A stretch of DNA of 64,000 nt from Planctomycetota bacterium. Its GTDB lineage: Bacteria; Planctomycetota; Planctomycetia; Planctomycetales; Planctomycetaceae. Location: NCBI GenBank assembly GCA_018242525.1, contig JAFEBS010000051.1, positions 54,737 to 118,736 of the forward strand, read 5' to 3'. Below the pieces are notes generated by a model. The model saw nothing but the letters and a program-made list of their open reading frames with translations. It made no database searches and was not told the origin of the DNA. Both the position numbers and the translations under genes were made by a program. This document shows, one piece after another, positions 25,715 to 34,625 of the stretch; the stretch's first letter is position 1; the number at the start of each line of letters is the position of its first letter.

Positions 25715-27880
25715 TCAGTATTTCGTCAGAAAAGCTGGTTCGACCGTATCGGTGCCCGACTCGAAGACCTCAGTACCATCCAATGGTGGTGGAGCCTGGT
25801 GGGCACCGCACGATTCACAAATCTCGTGCGTCACCTGGCGGAGTTTGCCGCAGGCGGGGCAGGGGAGTCGTGCCGGCCAATGCTGTATGGCCAGCATCAC
25901 CAATACGCCAATCGGACCGAACAGGAAGCCGGCAGATGTCCAGATGAGACACTGGCGCAGAGAATAAGCGTATTGACGGGCCAGCAGTAAACAGCATGTG
26001 GCACCGAGCATTCCATTTAGCAGAACACCGGCGGCATAATTCAAAATGCGTCGGTTACTGATGCCGAAACAGAGGTCGATGGGATGCGGCAAGATGCCGT
26101 AGAGCATATCCACCAGGCAAATCGCAAGCGGACTCAGATCGCCAGGATCATTCATACGGCTCCCCAGTACGAAGCTGCAGAGTGCTCCGCAAACGCCGTT
26201 CGTACCAAATGCCCCGCTCGGCGAACTTGTTCCAATGAATTCGTGGCGAATTGTTCCCAGCAGCAGGAACGCTTCTGCTGGGGCCGTCACCGCACCAAAC
26301 CAAGGCTGATAATTCGTGGGTTCGTGCCAGGCAAACGGCCGAACCGTCGTGCGGCTGATTTCCTGTCCTGTGGCACTGTATTCGACAAAGTGCTGCGGCA
26401 GTGTATCTCGCGCTGCCAGTCCCTGGTGAAACGATGGTTCGTACCGGACAACCCATCGTTGCGGCTTTTCGACCTGGTAGACGGTCAGGAGTTCGTAGTC
26501 CCCGCGATCGTAAGCCAGGGGTAAGGCGATGACATCTCCCGTCGAGTTGCTCACGATATGGACTGACCGGTTCGTCACGGCGACCACGTTCGCCGAATCC
26601 TGCGTATTGTCTTGAAGCGGACCTGCCCACAAGAGAGTTTCCCCCGCCGTTGGAATAAACAGACTCGTGATTTCGCGGCGCCCAAAGTCCACCGCGTAAA
26701 CTCCGCTTGTGAACGCCACGCAATCTGGTGGGACAACGAATCGACCGTTGGTGCGAAAGTACAACTCGCCTTCAAACCGCACCTTCTTTGACGGTTCGCC
26801 TGGCGAGAACCCGTCCGGGCCGATGCTTCCGAGCAGTCGATTCAAAACGATATCAAATCCCACCAGCCGTCCATGCTCAGCGACATAGAACCAGCGTTCA
26901 CCGCGCGGAATCGATTTGTGTTCGTATTCGATGTACATCCGGCCGAAGATTCGGTAACTGCCTTCCTTGGGGAAGCCGCCGCTCACTGCTGGAGCAAAAA
27001 GTAAATACAGCCTTGTGTTCAAATCGTGATTGGACCGTGAGAACTGGTCAATCTCGCGACCGTCAAGCTCCGTCACTTTCGCGACCTGATTCGCGCTGCG
27101 GTCCAGGACCAAGAGTCGCCCGGCGCGGTTCAGCAGGTAGCTCTTACCGCTGATGCGGGCATCGCGTGGAACGATCGATTCGAATGCGATCACCTTTCCT
27201 TCGACACTCAAGACCATCAGGCCGATTAAGACGGTGATCGCCAGAGTTGCTTTGGCGAATAAAGGCATGCGTTGCTCGTTGTCGCCGCCCGTCAGAAACA
27301 CTCCCCACGCCGCAACAGCAACCAGTCCGCCAAGAGCCAGGATCACGAAGACAGCGTGCCAGAATTGTGATACGTTCCACACCAGAAACGAGCACAAAAG
27401 TGCGACGGAAAAGCCCAGGCCGCGGCTGCCAAACCAACGCCCTTGACGCTCTGCCGCGAGTATGCCTGCAAAGTAATAGACCAGACCCGTCAGAATATCG
27501 GCCAGCCATGGAAGCAACGTCTCCCAGCGAAACGGAAGGGCCAGGTGCGTTGTTGAGACCCGAATGACGAACAGGACGAACGGAATCCCCATCGCAGTCA
27601 GATAAAGTCCCGTACCGGCAAACGCCTTCGCCAGAAAGATCCGAGATCTGCTGAGAGGTCGATGCAGCAGATGGGCCAGCCGATCCCCGCGCGACTCGTA
27701 CATGATCTGCAGAATGCCCAGTCCTCCGCCAAACAATGCTCCGACAAAACTTACGAACGCAAAAAACGAATCGCACATGCAGAACCGGCCGTACGACACT
27801 GCGTATCCGCCGAACAGGAGGACGATCATTGCCGCCCACCGGGCGTTCTCCTGAAGCTCTTTCCAGATCAGCGGTTTCAT
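25715..27880 (-). CDS. ABC-2-type permease fused to a large extracytoplasmic region and a C-terminal zinc ribbon
   Basis: A 721-residue protein. About the first 230 residues form an ABC-2-like membrane domain (KPLIWKELQENARWAAMIVL; DRLAHLLHRPLSRSRIFLAK). Residues about 235-520 are soluble and beta-rich, like a propeller, with no recognised family. Residues about 530-665 add further membrane helices. The tail has CPAC-x14-CESCGA, a zinc-ribbon pattern. It is the last gene of a gntR-ATPase-permease operon and overlaps the ATPase gene by 4 bp, so it is likely that ATPase's membrane partner. Confidence 0.8.
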   Translation of the reverse strand: MKPLIWKELQENARWAAMIVLLFGGYAVSYGRFCMCDSFFAFVSFVGALFGGGLGILQIMYESRGDRLAHLLHRPLSRSRIFLAKAFAGTGLYLTAMGIPFVLFVIRVSTTHLALPFRWETLLPWLADILTGLVYYFAGILAAERQGRWFGSRGLGFSVALLCSFLVWNVSQFWHAVFVILALGGLVAVAAWGVFLTGGDNEQRMPLFAKATLAITVLIGLMVLSVEGKVIAFESIVPRDARISGKSYLLNRAGRLLVLDRSANQVAKVTELDGREIDQFSRSNHDLNTRLYLLFAPAVSGGFPKEGSYRIFGRMYIEYEHKSIPRGERWFYVAEHGRLVGFDIVLNRLLGSIGPDGFSPGEPSKKVRFEGELYFRTNGRFVVPPDCVAFTSGVYAVDFGRREITSLFIPTAGETLLWAGPLQDNTQDSANVVAVTNRSVHIVSNSTGDVIALPLAYDRGDYELLTVYQVEKPQRWVVRYEPSFHQGLAARDTLPQHFVEYSATGQEISRTTVRPFAWHEPTNYQPWFGAVTAPAEAFLLLGTIRHEFIGTSSPSGAFGTNGVCGALCSFVLGSRMNDPGDLSPLAICLVDMLYGILPHPIDLCFGISNRRILNYAAGVLLNGMLGATCCLLLARQYAYSLRQCLIWTSAGFLFGPIGVLVMLAIQHWPARLPCPACGKLRQVTHEICESCGAHQAPPPLDGTEVFESGTDTVEPAFLTKY

Positions 27881-28845
27881 GATTCAACTCTCCCGGCACT
27901 GAAGAGATCCTTCTTCCCATGTCGACCGATGTAGGCCACCAATGCGTCTTCCAGACTCAGCGGTTGCTCGACGACGGTCTGAGCCCCGACAGATTCGAGC
28001 AGCCGCTCTGTGTGTCCCGAGTAATTCGCCACAATCAATGTCAGATCATTTTCGCCAGCCGTTGCACGCAACAAACCGCGAATGTCAGGAAGTTCGCGCG
28101 GCGGCGGCCCGGAGAACTGTGCGAGCACCCGTCGCACGTGATCGCGGAACAGATCCACGCTGCAGGCGACCCTCAAGACGCTGTAATCGAGGACCATTAC
28201 ATGGTCCGCCATCCGTTCCACGTCATCGAGCAGGTGCGTCGAAAACAAGATCGTCCGCTCGCGATTCCGCGTGAAATGAATCATCGCTTCCAGCAATGAG
28301 CGACGCGCGGCCGGATCCAGTCCCGTGTCGGGTTCATCGAGTACAAGTAACTCGGGTTCACTGGCCAGCGTCATCGCCAGATGCAAACCGGCCCGCTGTC
28401 CATGCGAAAGCTCACCTGCTTTCGTTCGCGGGGCAATCGCAAAGTAATCAATGATCGACGAGAACATTCCCTGGTTCCACCGCCGGTAAAACCCCTTCTG
28501 AAACGTCCCATACTGGCTGACCCGCATCCACGGATAAACGGGATGCCCTTCGGCCATGTATCCGATTCGAGCCCGCGTTTCGGGGGGGAGTTCCAGGCTG
28601 TCGTGGCCGAGAATCATTGAGCGTCCTCGAGTCGGAGCGAGCAGTCCAAGGAGCATCCGGATCGTGGTGGACTTCCCTGCTCCGTTGCGGCCAATGAACG
28701 CACACACGCTGCCTCGTGGTACGCTGAACGAGACTCCGTTCACGGCGCATTTGTTACCGAAGTACCGTGTCAGGGCATGTGCACGAATCACGCTCTGACC
28801 TGGATCGGGGAGTGAAGCAACGTCAACTTCGTCGCTCGAAATCAT
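27877..28845 (-). CDS. ABC transporter ATP-binding protein
   Basis: A 322-residue ATPase with Walker A GRNGAGKST (52-60), signature region ELSHGQRAGLHLAMTLA, Walker B LLVLDEPDTGLDP and a switch His in FSTHLLDD. The C-terminal third is an ABC-2 exporter-type extension. The start at 28845 gives the ATGA overlap with gntR; the frame from 28875 would run into gntR. The substrate is unknown. YtrB-type and BcrA-type exporters share this arrangement. Confidence 0.93.
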   Translation of the reverse strand: MISSDEVDVASLPDPGQSVIRAHALTRYFGNKCAVNGVSFSVPRGSVCAFIGRNGAGKSTTIRMLLGLLAPTRGRSMILGHDSLELPPETRARIGYMAEGHPVYPWMRVSQYGTFQKGFYRRWNQGMFSSIIDYFAIAPRTKAGELSHGQRAGLHLAMTLASEPELLVLDEPDTGLDPAARRSLLEAMIHFTRNRERTILFSTHLLDDVERMADHVMVLDYSVLRVACSVDLFRDHVRRVLAQFSGPPPRELPDIRGLLRATAGENDLTLIVANYSGHTERLLESVGAQTVVEQPLSLEDALVAYIGRHGKKDLFSAGRVES

Positions 28846-29258
28846 TGCCCGGCCTCCGTTGCTTTTTCGCACCATTCGAGCGCTGTCAGACTCTTTTCGA
28901 CGGCCCGTTGAATCTCGTCCGCCGTAAAGTCAAGGAAGATCGCTTCTTGAACGAAGTCATCGACGGCCTGACGCAATCTGCGTAACCGTTCGCCCCTGCT
29001 GAAGACCTGCCTTTTTTCCGCCACGAAGTATCCAAGGCTCTGTCGAGACTCCAGGACGCCATCGCGGACCAGTTCGCCGTATGCCTTGGCGACCGTATTC
29101 GCATTGATTAACAACTGCTCGGCGAGGCTGCGAACGCTGGGGACACCCTGCCCGGCAACCAATGCCCCCGTCGCCGCTGCCAGCCGCACCTGCTCCACAA
29201 TCTGCCGATAGATTGGCGTCCCCGAACCCGTCGCAATCTGAACCCGCCAACCACTCAT
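28842..29258 (-). CDS. GntR-family (YtrA-type) transcriptional regulator
   Basis: A 138-residue protein. An N-terminal winged helix-turn-helix (GTPIYRQIVEQVRLAAATGA; PSVRSLAEQLLINANTVAKA; YGELVRDGVLESRQSLGYFV) is followed by a short helical dimerisation tail of about 55 residues, the YtrA-subfamily layout without a ligand domain. It is the first gene of the unit with the ABC ATPase and permease. A perfect inverted repeat next to the promoter (29271-29291) is a natural operator, so autorepression is likely. Confidence 0.92.
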   Translation of the reverse strand: MSGWRVQIATGSGTPIYRQIVEQVRLAAATGALVAGQGVPSVRSLAEQLLINANTVAKAYGELVRDGVLESRQSLGYFVAEKRQVFSRGERLRRLRQAVDDFVQEAIFLDFTADEIQRAVEKSLTALEWCEKATEAGQ

Positions 29259-29270
29259 GGCCGCACTCCT

Positions 29271-29291
29271 TGTACTATGTGTAGTAGTACA
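29271..29291. promoter_or_regulatory. Operator-like perfect palindrome before the GntR/ABC operon
   Basis: TGTACTA-N7-TAGTACA, perfect 7-bp arms. It lies just downstream of the predicted -10 box and just upstream of AGGAGT and the gntR ATG. Binding here would block initiation. YtrA-subfamily regulators bind short palindromes of this general size. The regulator is inferred from position. Confidence 0.72.
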
Positions 29292-29318
29292 GTGTACGGG
29301 CTAGCGATGACGTGTCAA
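29291..29318 (-). promoter_or_regulatory. Promoter of the gntR-ABC-permease operon
   Basis: On the minus strand TTGACA (29318-29313), a consensus -35, is followed after 16 nt by TACACT (29296-29291), a fair -10. The palindromic operator abuts the -10, and an AGGAGT ribosome-binding site precedes the gntR ATG. This is the best sigma-70-type promoter in the window. Confidence 0.7.
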
Positions 29319-29391
29319 GCCGCGGGGACCGACGGCACTTCAAACCAGGTTTCGTGAGTTCTAAACCTGCTCGGGAGACAACATCGGGCGA

Positions 29392-30618
29392 TCAGTTGTT
29401 GCCGGCGATTCGTGACGCTGTGTTGCTGGCTGATGATCCCGCCACTTGATTGGCGGTCGTGTCCGCCACAGGAGAGATGGTCGGTAAACCCGTCGGTGCC
29501 AGCACCGGTTGAGCGCCCGCACTCTCCGGTGATGCATCCCGTCCCTTTGCCGCTTCCTTCAATTCAACGTTGAAAATCTGGACCAGCGCGAACAGGCACG
29601 AGGCGACGATCGGACCGATGAAGATTCCCCACAGGCCCATGACCTGCAGTGCGCCAATCACACTGATGAACGCGATCAGCGGGTGCAGATCGGCTTCGCT
29701 TTGCAGCACATACATTTTGACGAGATTGTCCAACATGCCGACAACGGCCAGTCCCCAGAGAGTCAGACCGATCGCCGCACCCCAGTGGCCCTGCAGCGCC
29801 AGCCAGGCGGCACACGGACCCCAGACCATCCAGGCACCGGCCAGCGGAATCAGTGATGCGATGGATCCCACGACCAGAAAAATAAAAAAGTGTTGAATCC
29901 CCACCACCTGCAAGGCCAGGGCGGTCGCCAGTCCCTGCGCGAACGCAGCGGCAAATGTGGCCGTGACCACCGCTCGAACCACACTGGCAAATCTCTCGCG
30001 CAACTGGCGCTGGTGATCCACCGGCAACGGAATCAGTTCCTCGGCGGCGAGCAGGATCGCGGGGCCATCCGCGAGGAAATAATAGAGTGCGGTCAGAAAC
30101 ATGCCGCCGGCAACCGCCAGTGAGACAAACATGCCGACGGTGGAGGAGGCGATGCTGAATGTCGTACCCGCCATCTGCGTTGCCAGTGTCTTGAGATTCT
30201 CCGTCAACTCGGCCTTCAACTCCAGTAACCGTTCATCAGACACTCCACCCGGGACAAACGGAGCGACCTTATCCAGGGCGGGCATCAGGGCCTGTCGCCA
30301 GACGACATCCAACCCATTGCGCCAGTCTCCTCCCAGATGCTGGTCTGCCAGCGTATACAGATTCATGGCGGCCACGAATGTTCCGACGGTGAGTGGCCCC
30401 ACAATCATCAGCGTGACCGTTGCGGTCGTCAGCGCGGCGGCCCACGAAGTTCTGCCGCCGGTCTTCCTGAGGAAGTACTTTTGCAATGGTTGACAGATCA
30501 CCGCCAGGACCGCCGCCAGGAACAGTGGCAACAGGAATGGCGAGATCACTCGATAGAACATGCTGCCCAGCAGCAGGATCAAGGCCAGCAGCACACCCAG
30601 GGAAATGTAGCGACTCAT
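29392..30618 (-). CDS. AI-2E family transporter (UPF0118 permease)
   Basis: A 408-residue membrane protein. Three helices at the N-terminus (YISLGVLLALILLLGSMFYR; FLLPLFLAAVLAVI), a soluble stretch (about 105-170), and four or five helices after residue 180. Family signature regions: GSIASLIPLAGAWMVWGPCA, LDNLVKMYVL and GALQVMGLWGIFIGPIVASC. Members export signals, peptides or act as Na+/H+ antiporters; substrate unknown. The ATG at 30618 gives a family-like N-terminus; the 30708 frame adds 30 unlikely residues. The C-terminal 60 residues are low complexity. Confidence 0.9.
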   Translation of the reverse strand: MSRYISLGVLLALILLLGSMFYRVISPFLLPLFLAAVLAVICQPLQKYFLRKTGGRTSWAAALTTATVTLMIVGPLTVGTFVAAMNLYTLADQHLGGDWRNGLDVVWRQALMPALDKVAPFVPGGVSDERLLELKAELTENLKTLATQMAGTTFSIASSTVGMFVSLAVAGGMFLTALYYFLADGPAILLAAEELIPLPVDHQRQLRERFASVVRAVVTATFAAAFAQGLATALALQVVGIQHFFIFLVVGSIASLIPLAGAWMVWGPCAAWLALQGHWGAAIGLTLWGLAVVGMLDNLVKMYVLQSEADLHPLIAFISVIGALQVMGLWGIFIGPIVASCLFALVQIFNVELKEAAKGRDASPESAGAQPVLAPTGLPTISPVADTTANQVAGSSASNTASRIAGNN

Positions 30619-31080
30619 GAATGGATCCGGTGAAATGACGTCGAACGGATGTGAATCAGCATACCCGAATCTCCAACGCAGAACGCGGCCGCGCCCGATG
30701 CAGATCAATCGAAATTGGGAATCGGCATGACGGTCGGAGACAATCGATACGCAGATCTGGCGGGTTCAGACCGACGAGGTATCCATCCTGCAGGCGGCTT
30801 TCGGAATCGATCGATCCCAGATCGACCGAGCTGACTCATTGCGACGAAAGATCCGATTGGGCAAGAGATTCCGACAAGTCAAGGTCATCGGAATGGAGCA
30901 TCTGCGTGGAGTCGGGGGTGGGTCGTTTTGTGGGTTCGGGCCCCTGCCAGTCACTTCGGGAGTTTTCAACGGGGGCGGCGCGGCGTATGCTGTGCAGCAG
31001 CCTTGTCGCTGGAAATTGGGTGCGGCGAGTTGGACTGGTTTGAATCCAAACTCGAGTCGCCAGCCTTGTGGAGTTGCGGC
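30619..31080. other. 462-bp divergent intergenic region
   Basis: Between the AI-2E-type permease and a membrane protein gene that point away from each other. Frames open on the plus strand here are arginine-rich shadows with no domain. The downstream gene's frame is open from 30928, but residues before 31081 do not look like protein. No repeat or RNA was recognised. Confidence 0.5.
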
Positions 31081-32391
31081 ATGGAAGAGATTCTTCGCGG
31101 ATATCACGTCAACGAACCAACCTGGTTCTATCTGTCACTGCTGCTGATCCTGGCCGTCTTCTTCAAATTTGGCCGGGTTTGGTCGGTGCGGAATCTGGAC
31201 CTGATGTTGCTGTTGTCGCTTGCGCCCGGAATTTTACTGGTCCGCGCGCAGTTTTCCTCGTTGGGATATTATTTTCTGTTCGCCGTCAGCGGATTGCTGC
31301 TGGTCCGGCTGATGCTCGACGCCACGTTCACTCGACGTCCTCGTCTGGAACAGAATCTGAATCCGGCAGGGATGGCGTTTTTGTGCGCATCGGCTCTGCT
31401 GTTTCAGACGACCAAGATCATGACCGAGCAACCGGATCTGGCCGCCGTAAAGACAGTTCGGGGCGCCGACGAGTTGCTGAATCGGCAGGATGTGTCGCCT
31501 CAGGAAACGACGGATCCCAAGTCGGAAACGGGTCCCGCAGGACGATTGCTGGCGACACCGGTAGTGCGACTGGCTGGCGGAGCAGAAGTCGCGGCGGCTC
31601 GAACCATGGCGTTCCTGTCACATGTGGCCGTCATTCTGGGTCTGATCGCCGTGGGCCGCTGGCACTTCAGCGATACGAATCTCGGCCTTTCCATGGCGGC
31701 GCTCTATTTGCTGCTGCCCTGTACCGCCTACGATGTCAGCAAGGTCAACCATTTGTTGCCGGCCGCGCTGATTGTCTGGGCGGTGGCGGTCCATCGCCGT
31801 CCAATGATCGCCGGAGTGTTACTGGGACTGGCCTGCGGCACGGTCTTCTTTCCGATCTTCCTATTGCCCATCTGGATGGCGTTCTACTGGAAGCGGGGAG
31901 CGTTGAAGTTCGGCACAGCGCTGGTGTTGACCGGAGCAGTCCTGCTGGGGAGCCTGATCCTGACTTCGGCTGATAAAATGTCCTTCAAGCAGCAGACACT
32001 TGGATCGATTCAGTGGAGCGTTTTGAAATTTGAGGCGGAGGGGGGCGTTGGATTTTGGAGTCTTTACAATCCGGCATACCGGATTCCCGTGTTTGCCACC
32101 TTCCTGATCATGTTGATCGCACTCACCATCTGGCCGACACGGAAGAATCTGGAACATCTGCTGGCTCATTCCACGGCGGTTGTCGTGGCGACCCAGTTCT
32201 GGTATCCGCATCAAGGCGGGGTGTATGTGCTGTGGTACCTGCCGTTGATGCTGGTCGTCACGTTTCGTCCCCGGTTGAATCACTTGCCAATGGAGGAAAA
32301 AACACCCGAAACACGCGTGGCGGTCTCCGGCGATGGAAACACTCGAATCGATGTCTTACGCGGTGCCTCCCGGACGCAGTTGTTTCGGTGA
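31081..32391 (+). CDS. Polytopic membrane protein of unknown function
   Basis: A 436-residue protein (start at MEEILRGYHVNEPTWFYLSL) with about ten predicted membrane helices grouped as three at the N-terminus, a soluble stretch of about 50 residues, then the rest. The soluble part (about 115-165) is charged. It has the look of a GT-C-like or O-antigen-type membrane protein, but no catalytic motif was seen, so I give no function. It is followed convergently by the HpcH/HpaI aldolase gene. Confidence 0.7.
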   Translation: MEEILRGYHVNEPTWFYLSLLLILAVFFKFGRVWSVRNLDLMLLLSLAPGILLVRAQFSSLGYYFLFAVSGLLLVRLMLDATFTRRPRLEQNLNPAGMAFLCASALLFQTTKIMTEQPDLAAVKTVRGADELLNRQDVSPQETTDPKSETGPAGRLLATPVVRLAGGAEVAAARTMAFLSHVAVILGLIAVGRWHFSDTNLGLSMAALYLLLPCTAYDVSKVNHLLPAALIVWAVAVHRRPMIAGVLLGLACGTVFFPIFLLPIWMAFYWKRGALKFGTALVLTGAVLLGSLILTSADKMSFKQQTLGSIQWSVLKFEAEGGVGFWSLYNPAYRIPVFATFLIMLIALTIWPTRKNLEHLLAHSTAVVVATQFWYPHQGGVYVLWYLPLMLVVTFRPRLNHLPMEEKTPETRVAVSGDGNTRIDVLRGASRTQLFR

Positions 32392-32537
32392 TGGCGCTGG
32401 CAAACCCGTGTCGCAAATGGGATTGCACGGATCGATACCCGAATTTCGCGGTATTACGGCTGGCTCCCAGGATCGCCACCGTCGGTTGATGTGTGCCCAG
32501 GCTCTGGTCGGGTTAATCAATCATCGTGGCCCTCGAC

Positions 32538-33314
32538 CTACATTCCAAAGAACTTCCCGAAATCCTTTTTGGCCGATGCGACTCCAGCGACCACGATCCG
32601 CGTGTCGTTGGTCGGCGACAGCATGCGGCAGCCCTTCTCGTACAGCATGTCAGCATGCTGCGGGTTGAAGGCCACGGCCGCCCATTGCTTGCCCGTGTTT
32701 CGGCACGCGGCAGCAACCTTGTCGATGGCTGCCAGGCATTTTTCGTCGAAGAACTGCCCGGTGACTCCCAGGCTTTGGCTCAGGTCGGCTGGGCCGACGA
32801 ACAGGGCGTCGACTCCGTCAATCGCGGCGATCGCTTCACATTCCTCCACAGACTGCAATGTCTCGATCTGAATCGCGACGAACGTCTGTTCGTTGGCACG
32901 GCGCGTGAATTCCGCTGCCGGGATTGTCGTGAACTGTGCGTCCCACCCACCGGTATTCAGGCCGCGATATCCCCGCGGCGCGAACTTGGACCACTTCACG
33001 AATTCCTCCGCCTGGCTGGCCGTAAAGATCTGCGCCGCCATGATTCCGCTGGAGCCGGCCTCGAAACAACGAGTCACCGTGGCGTAATCTGTGGGGGCCA
33101 CCCGGCAAAATGTATCGAGATTGTGATTGCGAGCCACGGCAGTCGCCAGTTCCAGTTCGCGGGTCGACATCCCCACATGTTCCATGTCGAACCACAACCC
33201 ATGGAAACCGCCGCTGATCCCGATGACGTGAACCAGGTTGTGATGCCAGACGCGGCCGACACCGCAGATCATCACGAGTTCTCCGGCCGCCAGACGTTGC
33301 TTGATGGACCGCAT
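32538..33314 (-). CDS. HpcH/HpaI aldolase/citrate lyase family protein
   Basis: A 258-residue TIM-barrel class II aldolase. Motifs: GLWFDMEHVGM near the N-terminus, FEAGSSGIMAAQIFTASQAE, APRGYRGLNTGG, AIQIETLQSVEECEAIAAID (metal-ligand Glu) and VDALFVGPADLSQSLGVTGQ (Asp ligand). Such enzymes cleave or form 2-keto-3-deoxy sugar acids or 4-hydroxy-2-ketoacids with a divalent metal. A GGAG site precedes the ATG. No degradation-pathway genes are near, so the substrate is not predicted. Confidence 0.9.
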   Translation of the reverse strand: MRSIKQRLAAGELVMICGVGRVWHHNLVHVIGISGGFHGLWFDMEHVGMSTRELELATAVARNHNLDTFCRVAPTDYATVTRCFEAGSSGIMAAQIFTASQAEEFVKWSKFAPRGYRGLNTGGWDAQFTTIPAAEFTRRANEQTFVAIQIETLQSVEECEAIAAIDGVDALFVGPADLSQSLGVTGQFFDEKCLAAIDKVAAACRNTGKQWAAVAFNPQHADMLYEKGCRMLSPTNDTRIVVAGVASAKKDFGKFFGM

Positions 33315-33491
33315 CAGGAATGCTCCTCACAAGTGAGATGGTGTAAACGGTGAGCGTTAATCAATTATTCGTATCAGATTTGCGAGAAAGATTGTATCGC
33401 AGGCTGGTTGCAAGTTGGGCGGCAAGTTCCGTATCTTGCGAGGCGCTCGCGGTACGGCCGAGTCAGGTGGAGGAGCCAGGAGGTTCAGGGA

Positions 33492-34382
33492 ATGCCGACT
33501 GTTCTTGTCGTGGACGATTCGCCGATAGATCGACAACTGGTCGGAGGCCTGCTGCGGCAGGATACCGATTGGGTCGTTCTTTTCGCCGAAGATGGTGCCA
33601 TGGCTCTGGAACAGATTCAAAAGAGCCCGCCCGACCTGGTCGTGACGGACATGCAGATGCCAGGACTGAACGGGTTGGAGTTGGTGGCGGCCATCCGCAA
33701 GGCGTTTTCGCAGGTCCCTGTCATCCTGATGACCGGGAAGGGAAGCGAAGAGATCGCTGTCGAAGCGCTTCATGCCGGTGCCTCCAGCTATGTCCCCAAG
33801 CGAGCCCTGGCCAGCATGCTGGTCGAAACGTCGCGCCGGGTTTTGTCGGCTTTCCAGGATGATCGACATCGGGCAGAACTGTTGAAGCGTGTCGATCTGC
33901 GCATGGAAACGTTTCACATTGAAAACGACGTCAATCTGCTGCTGTCCCTGTCGCGACACCTGCAGCAGATGCTGGGGGATTCATGGAGCAGCGACCGCAC
34001 CGACCGTCTGCGATCGGGGACCGCCTTTGAAGAAGCGCTGCTCAACGCACTGTACCACGGGAACCTGGAAGTCAGTTCCGACCTGAAGGAAGTCGATCAC
34101 GCCGCGTTTTACAAGCTGGTGGAAGAACGTCGCAATCTGTCTCCCTGGCGTGACCGACGAGTTCACGTTTCGGTCCGCCTGTCCCCGGACGAGATCGAAG
34201 TTGCGATCCGTGACGAAGGGCCCGGATTCGATCCGACCAAGCTGCCTGATCCAACCGACCCCGAAAACCTGGACCGTCCGTGCGGCCGGGGCGTGATGCT
34301 GATGCGGGCGTTCATGGACGACGTGGTGTACAACAGCCAGGGGAACGAAGTCACCCTGCGCCGCAAGCGAATCCGCAAGTAG
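33492..34382 (+). CDS. Receiver-domain protein with C-terminal serine-kinase-type ATPase domain
   Basis: A 296-residue protein. Residues 1-120 are a response-regulator receiver with phosphoacceptor D53 (VVTDMQMPG), conserved acidic pair DD at 8-9, and T/K positions in LMTGKG and YVPKRA. A helical linker leads to an RsbW-like HATPase domain: TAFEEALLNALYHGN (N box), IRDEGPGFDP (G1) and RGVMLMRAFMDDVVYNSQGN (G2). Such hybrids turn phosphorelay input into control of an anti-sigma-antagonist. The start at 33492 is set by the family start MPTVLVVDD. A STAS partner candidate is at 36006. Confidence 0.9.
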   Translation: MPTVLVVDDSPIDRQLVGGLLRQDTDWVVLFAEDGAMALEQIQKSPPDLVVTDMQMPGLNGLELVAAIRKAFSQVPVILMTGKGSEEIAVEALHAGASSYVPKRALASMLVETSRRVLSAFQDDRHRAELLKRVDLRMETFHIENDVNLLLSLSRHLQQMLGDSWSSDRTDRLRSGTAFEEALLNALYHGNLEVSSDLKEVDHAAFYKLVEERRNLSPWRDRRVHVSVRLSPDEIEVAIRDEGPGFDPTKLPDPTDPENLDRPCGRGVMLMRAFMDDVVYNSQGNEVTLRRKRIRK

Positions 34383-34394
34383 ACCGGACACGTT

Positions 34395-34538
34395 CAGGGC
34401 CATTGCCTTTTTCAATTTGTGGTGCCACGGTCTGACCGTCTTCGGGAAGGCCGTGCGAGTGCTCAATCGGCACGGCCATGTCGAGGAAGTCCATAACCGT
34501 GGCACCCGATTCCCAATTTGAAAACGGCGATGGCCCTG
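34395..34538. mobile_element. 144-bp MITE-like element, copy 1
   Basis: The element begins cagggccattgcc and ends ggcgatggccctg, with imperfect terminal inverted repeats of about 40 bp. The centre can fold on GGCCGTGC and GCACGGCC. An inverted copy of the same length at 48361-48504 matches at about five of six positions by eye. There is no open reading frame, so it would depend on a transposase elsewhere. No target duplication is obvious. Confidence 0.82.
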
Positions 34539-34625
34539 CGAGTTCTCGGCGCTGGCGTGGATGCTGCGCCGCTGTAGAATTCTGGCGTGGTTTCCTGACG
34601 GGTCACGCCAGCGCGGATCGCCAAC

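Noticed and set aside
30651..31043. A 130-codon plus-strand frame in the divergent gap
   Set aside because: Arginine-rich with no signal, domain or ribosome-binding site; it looks like random reading of intergenic DNA.
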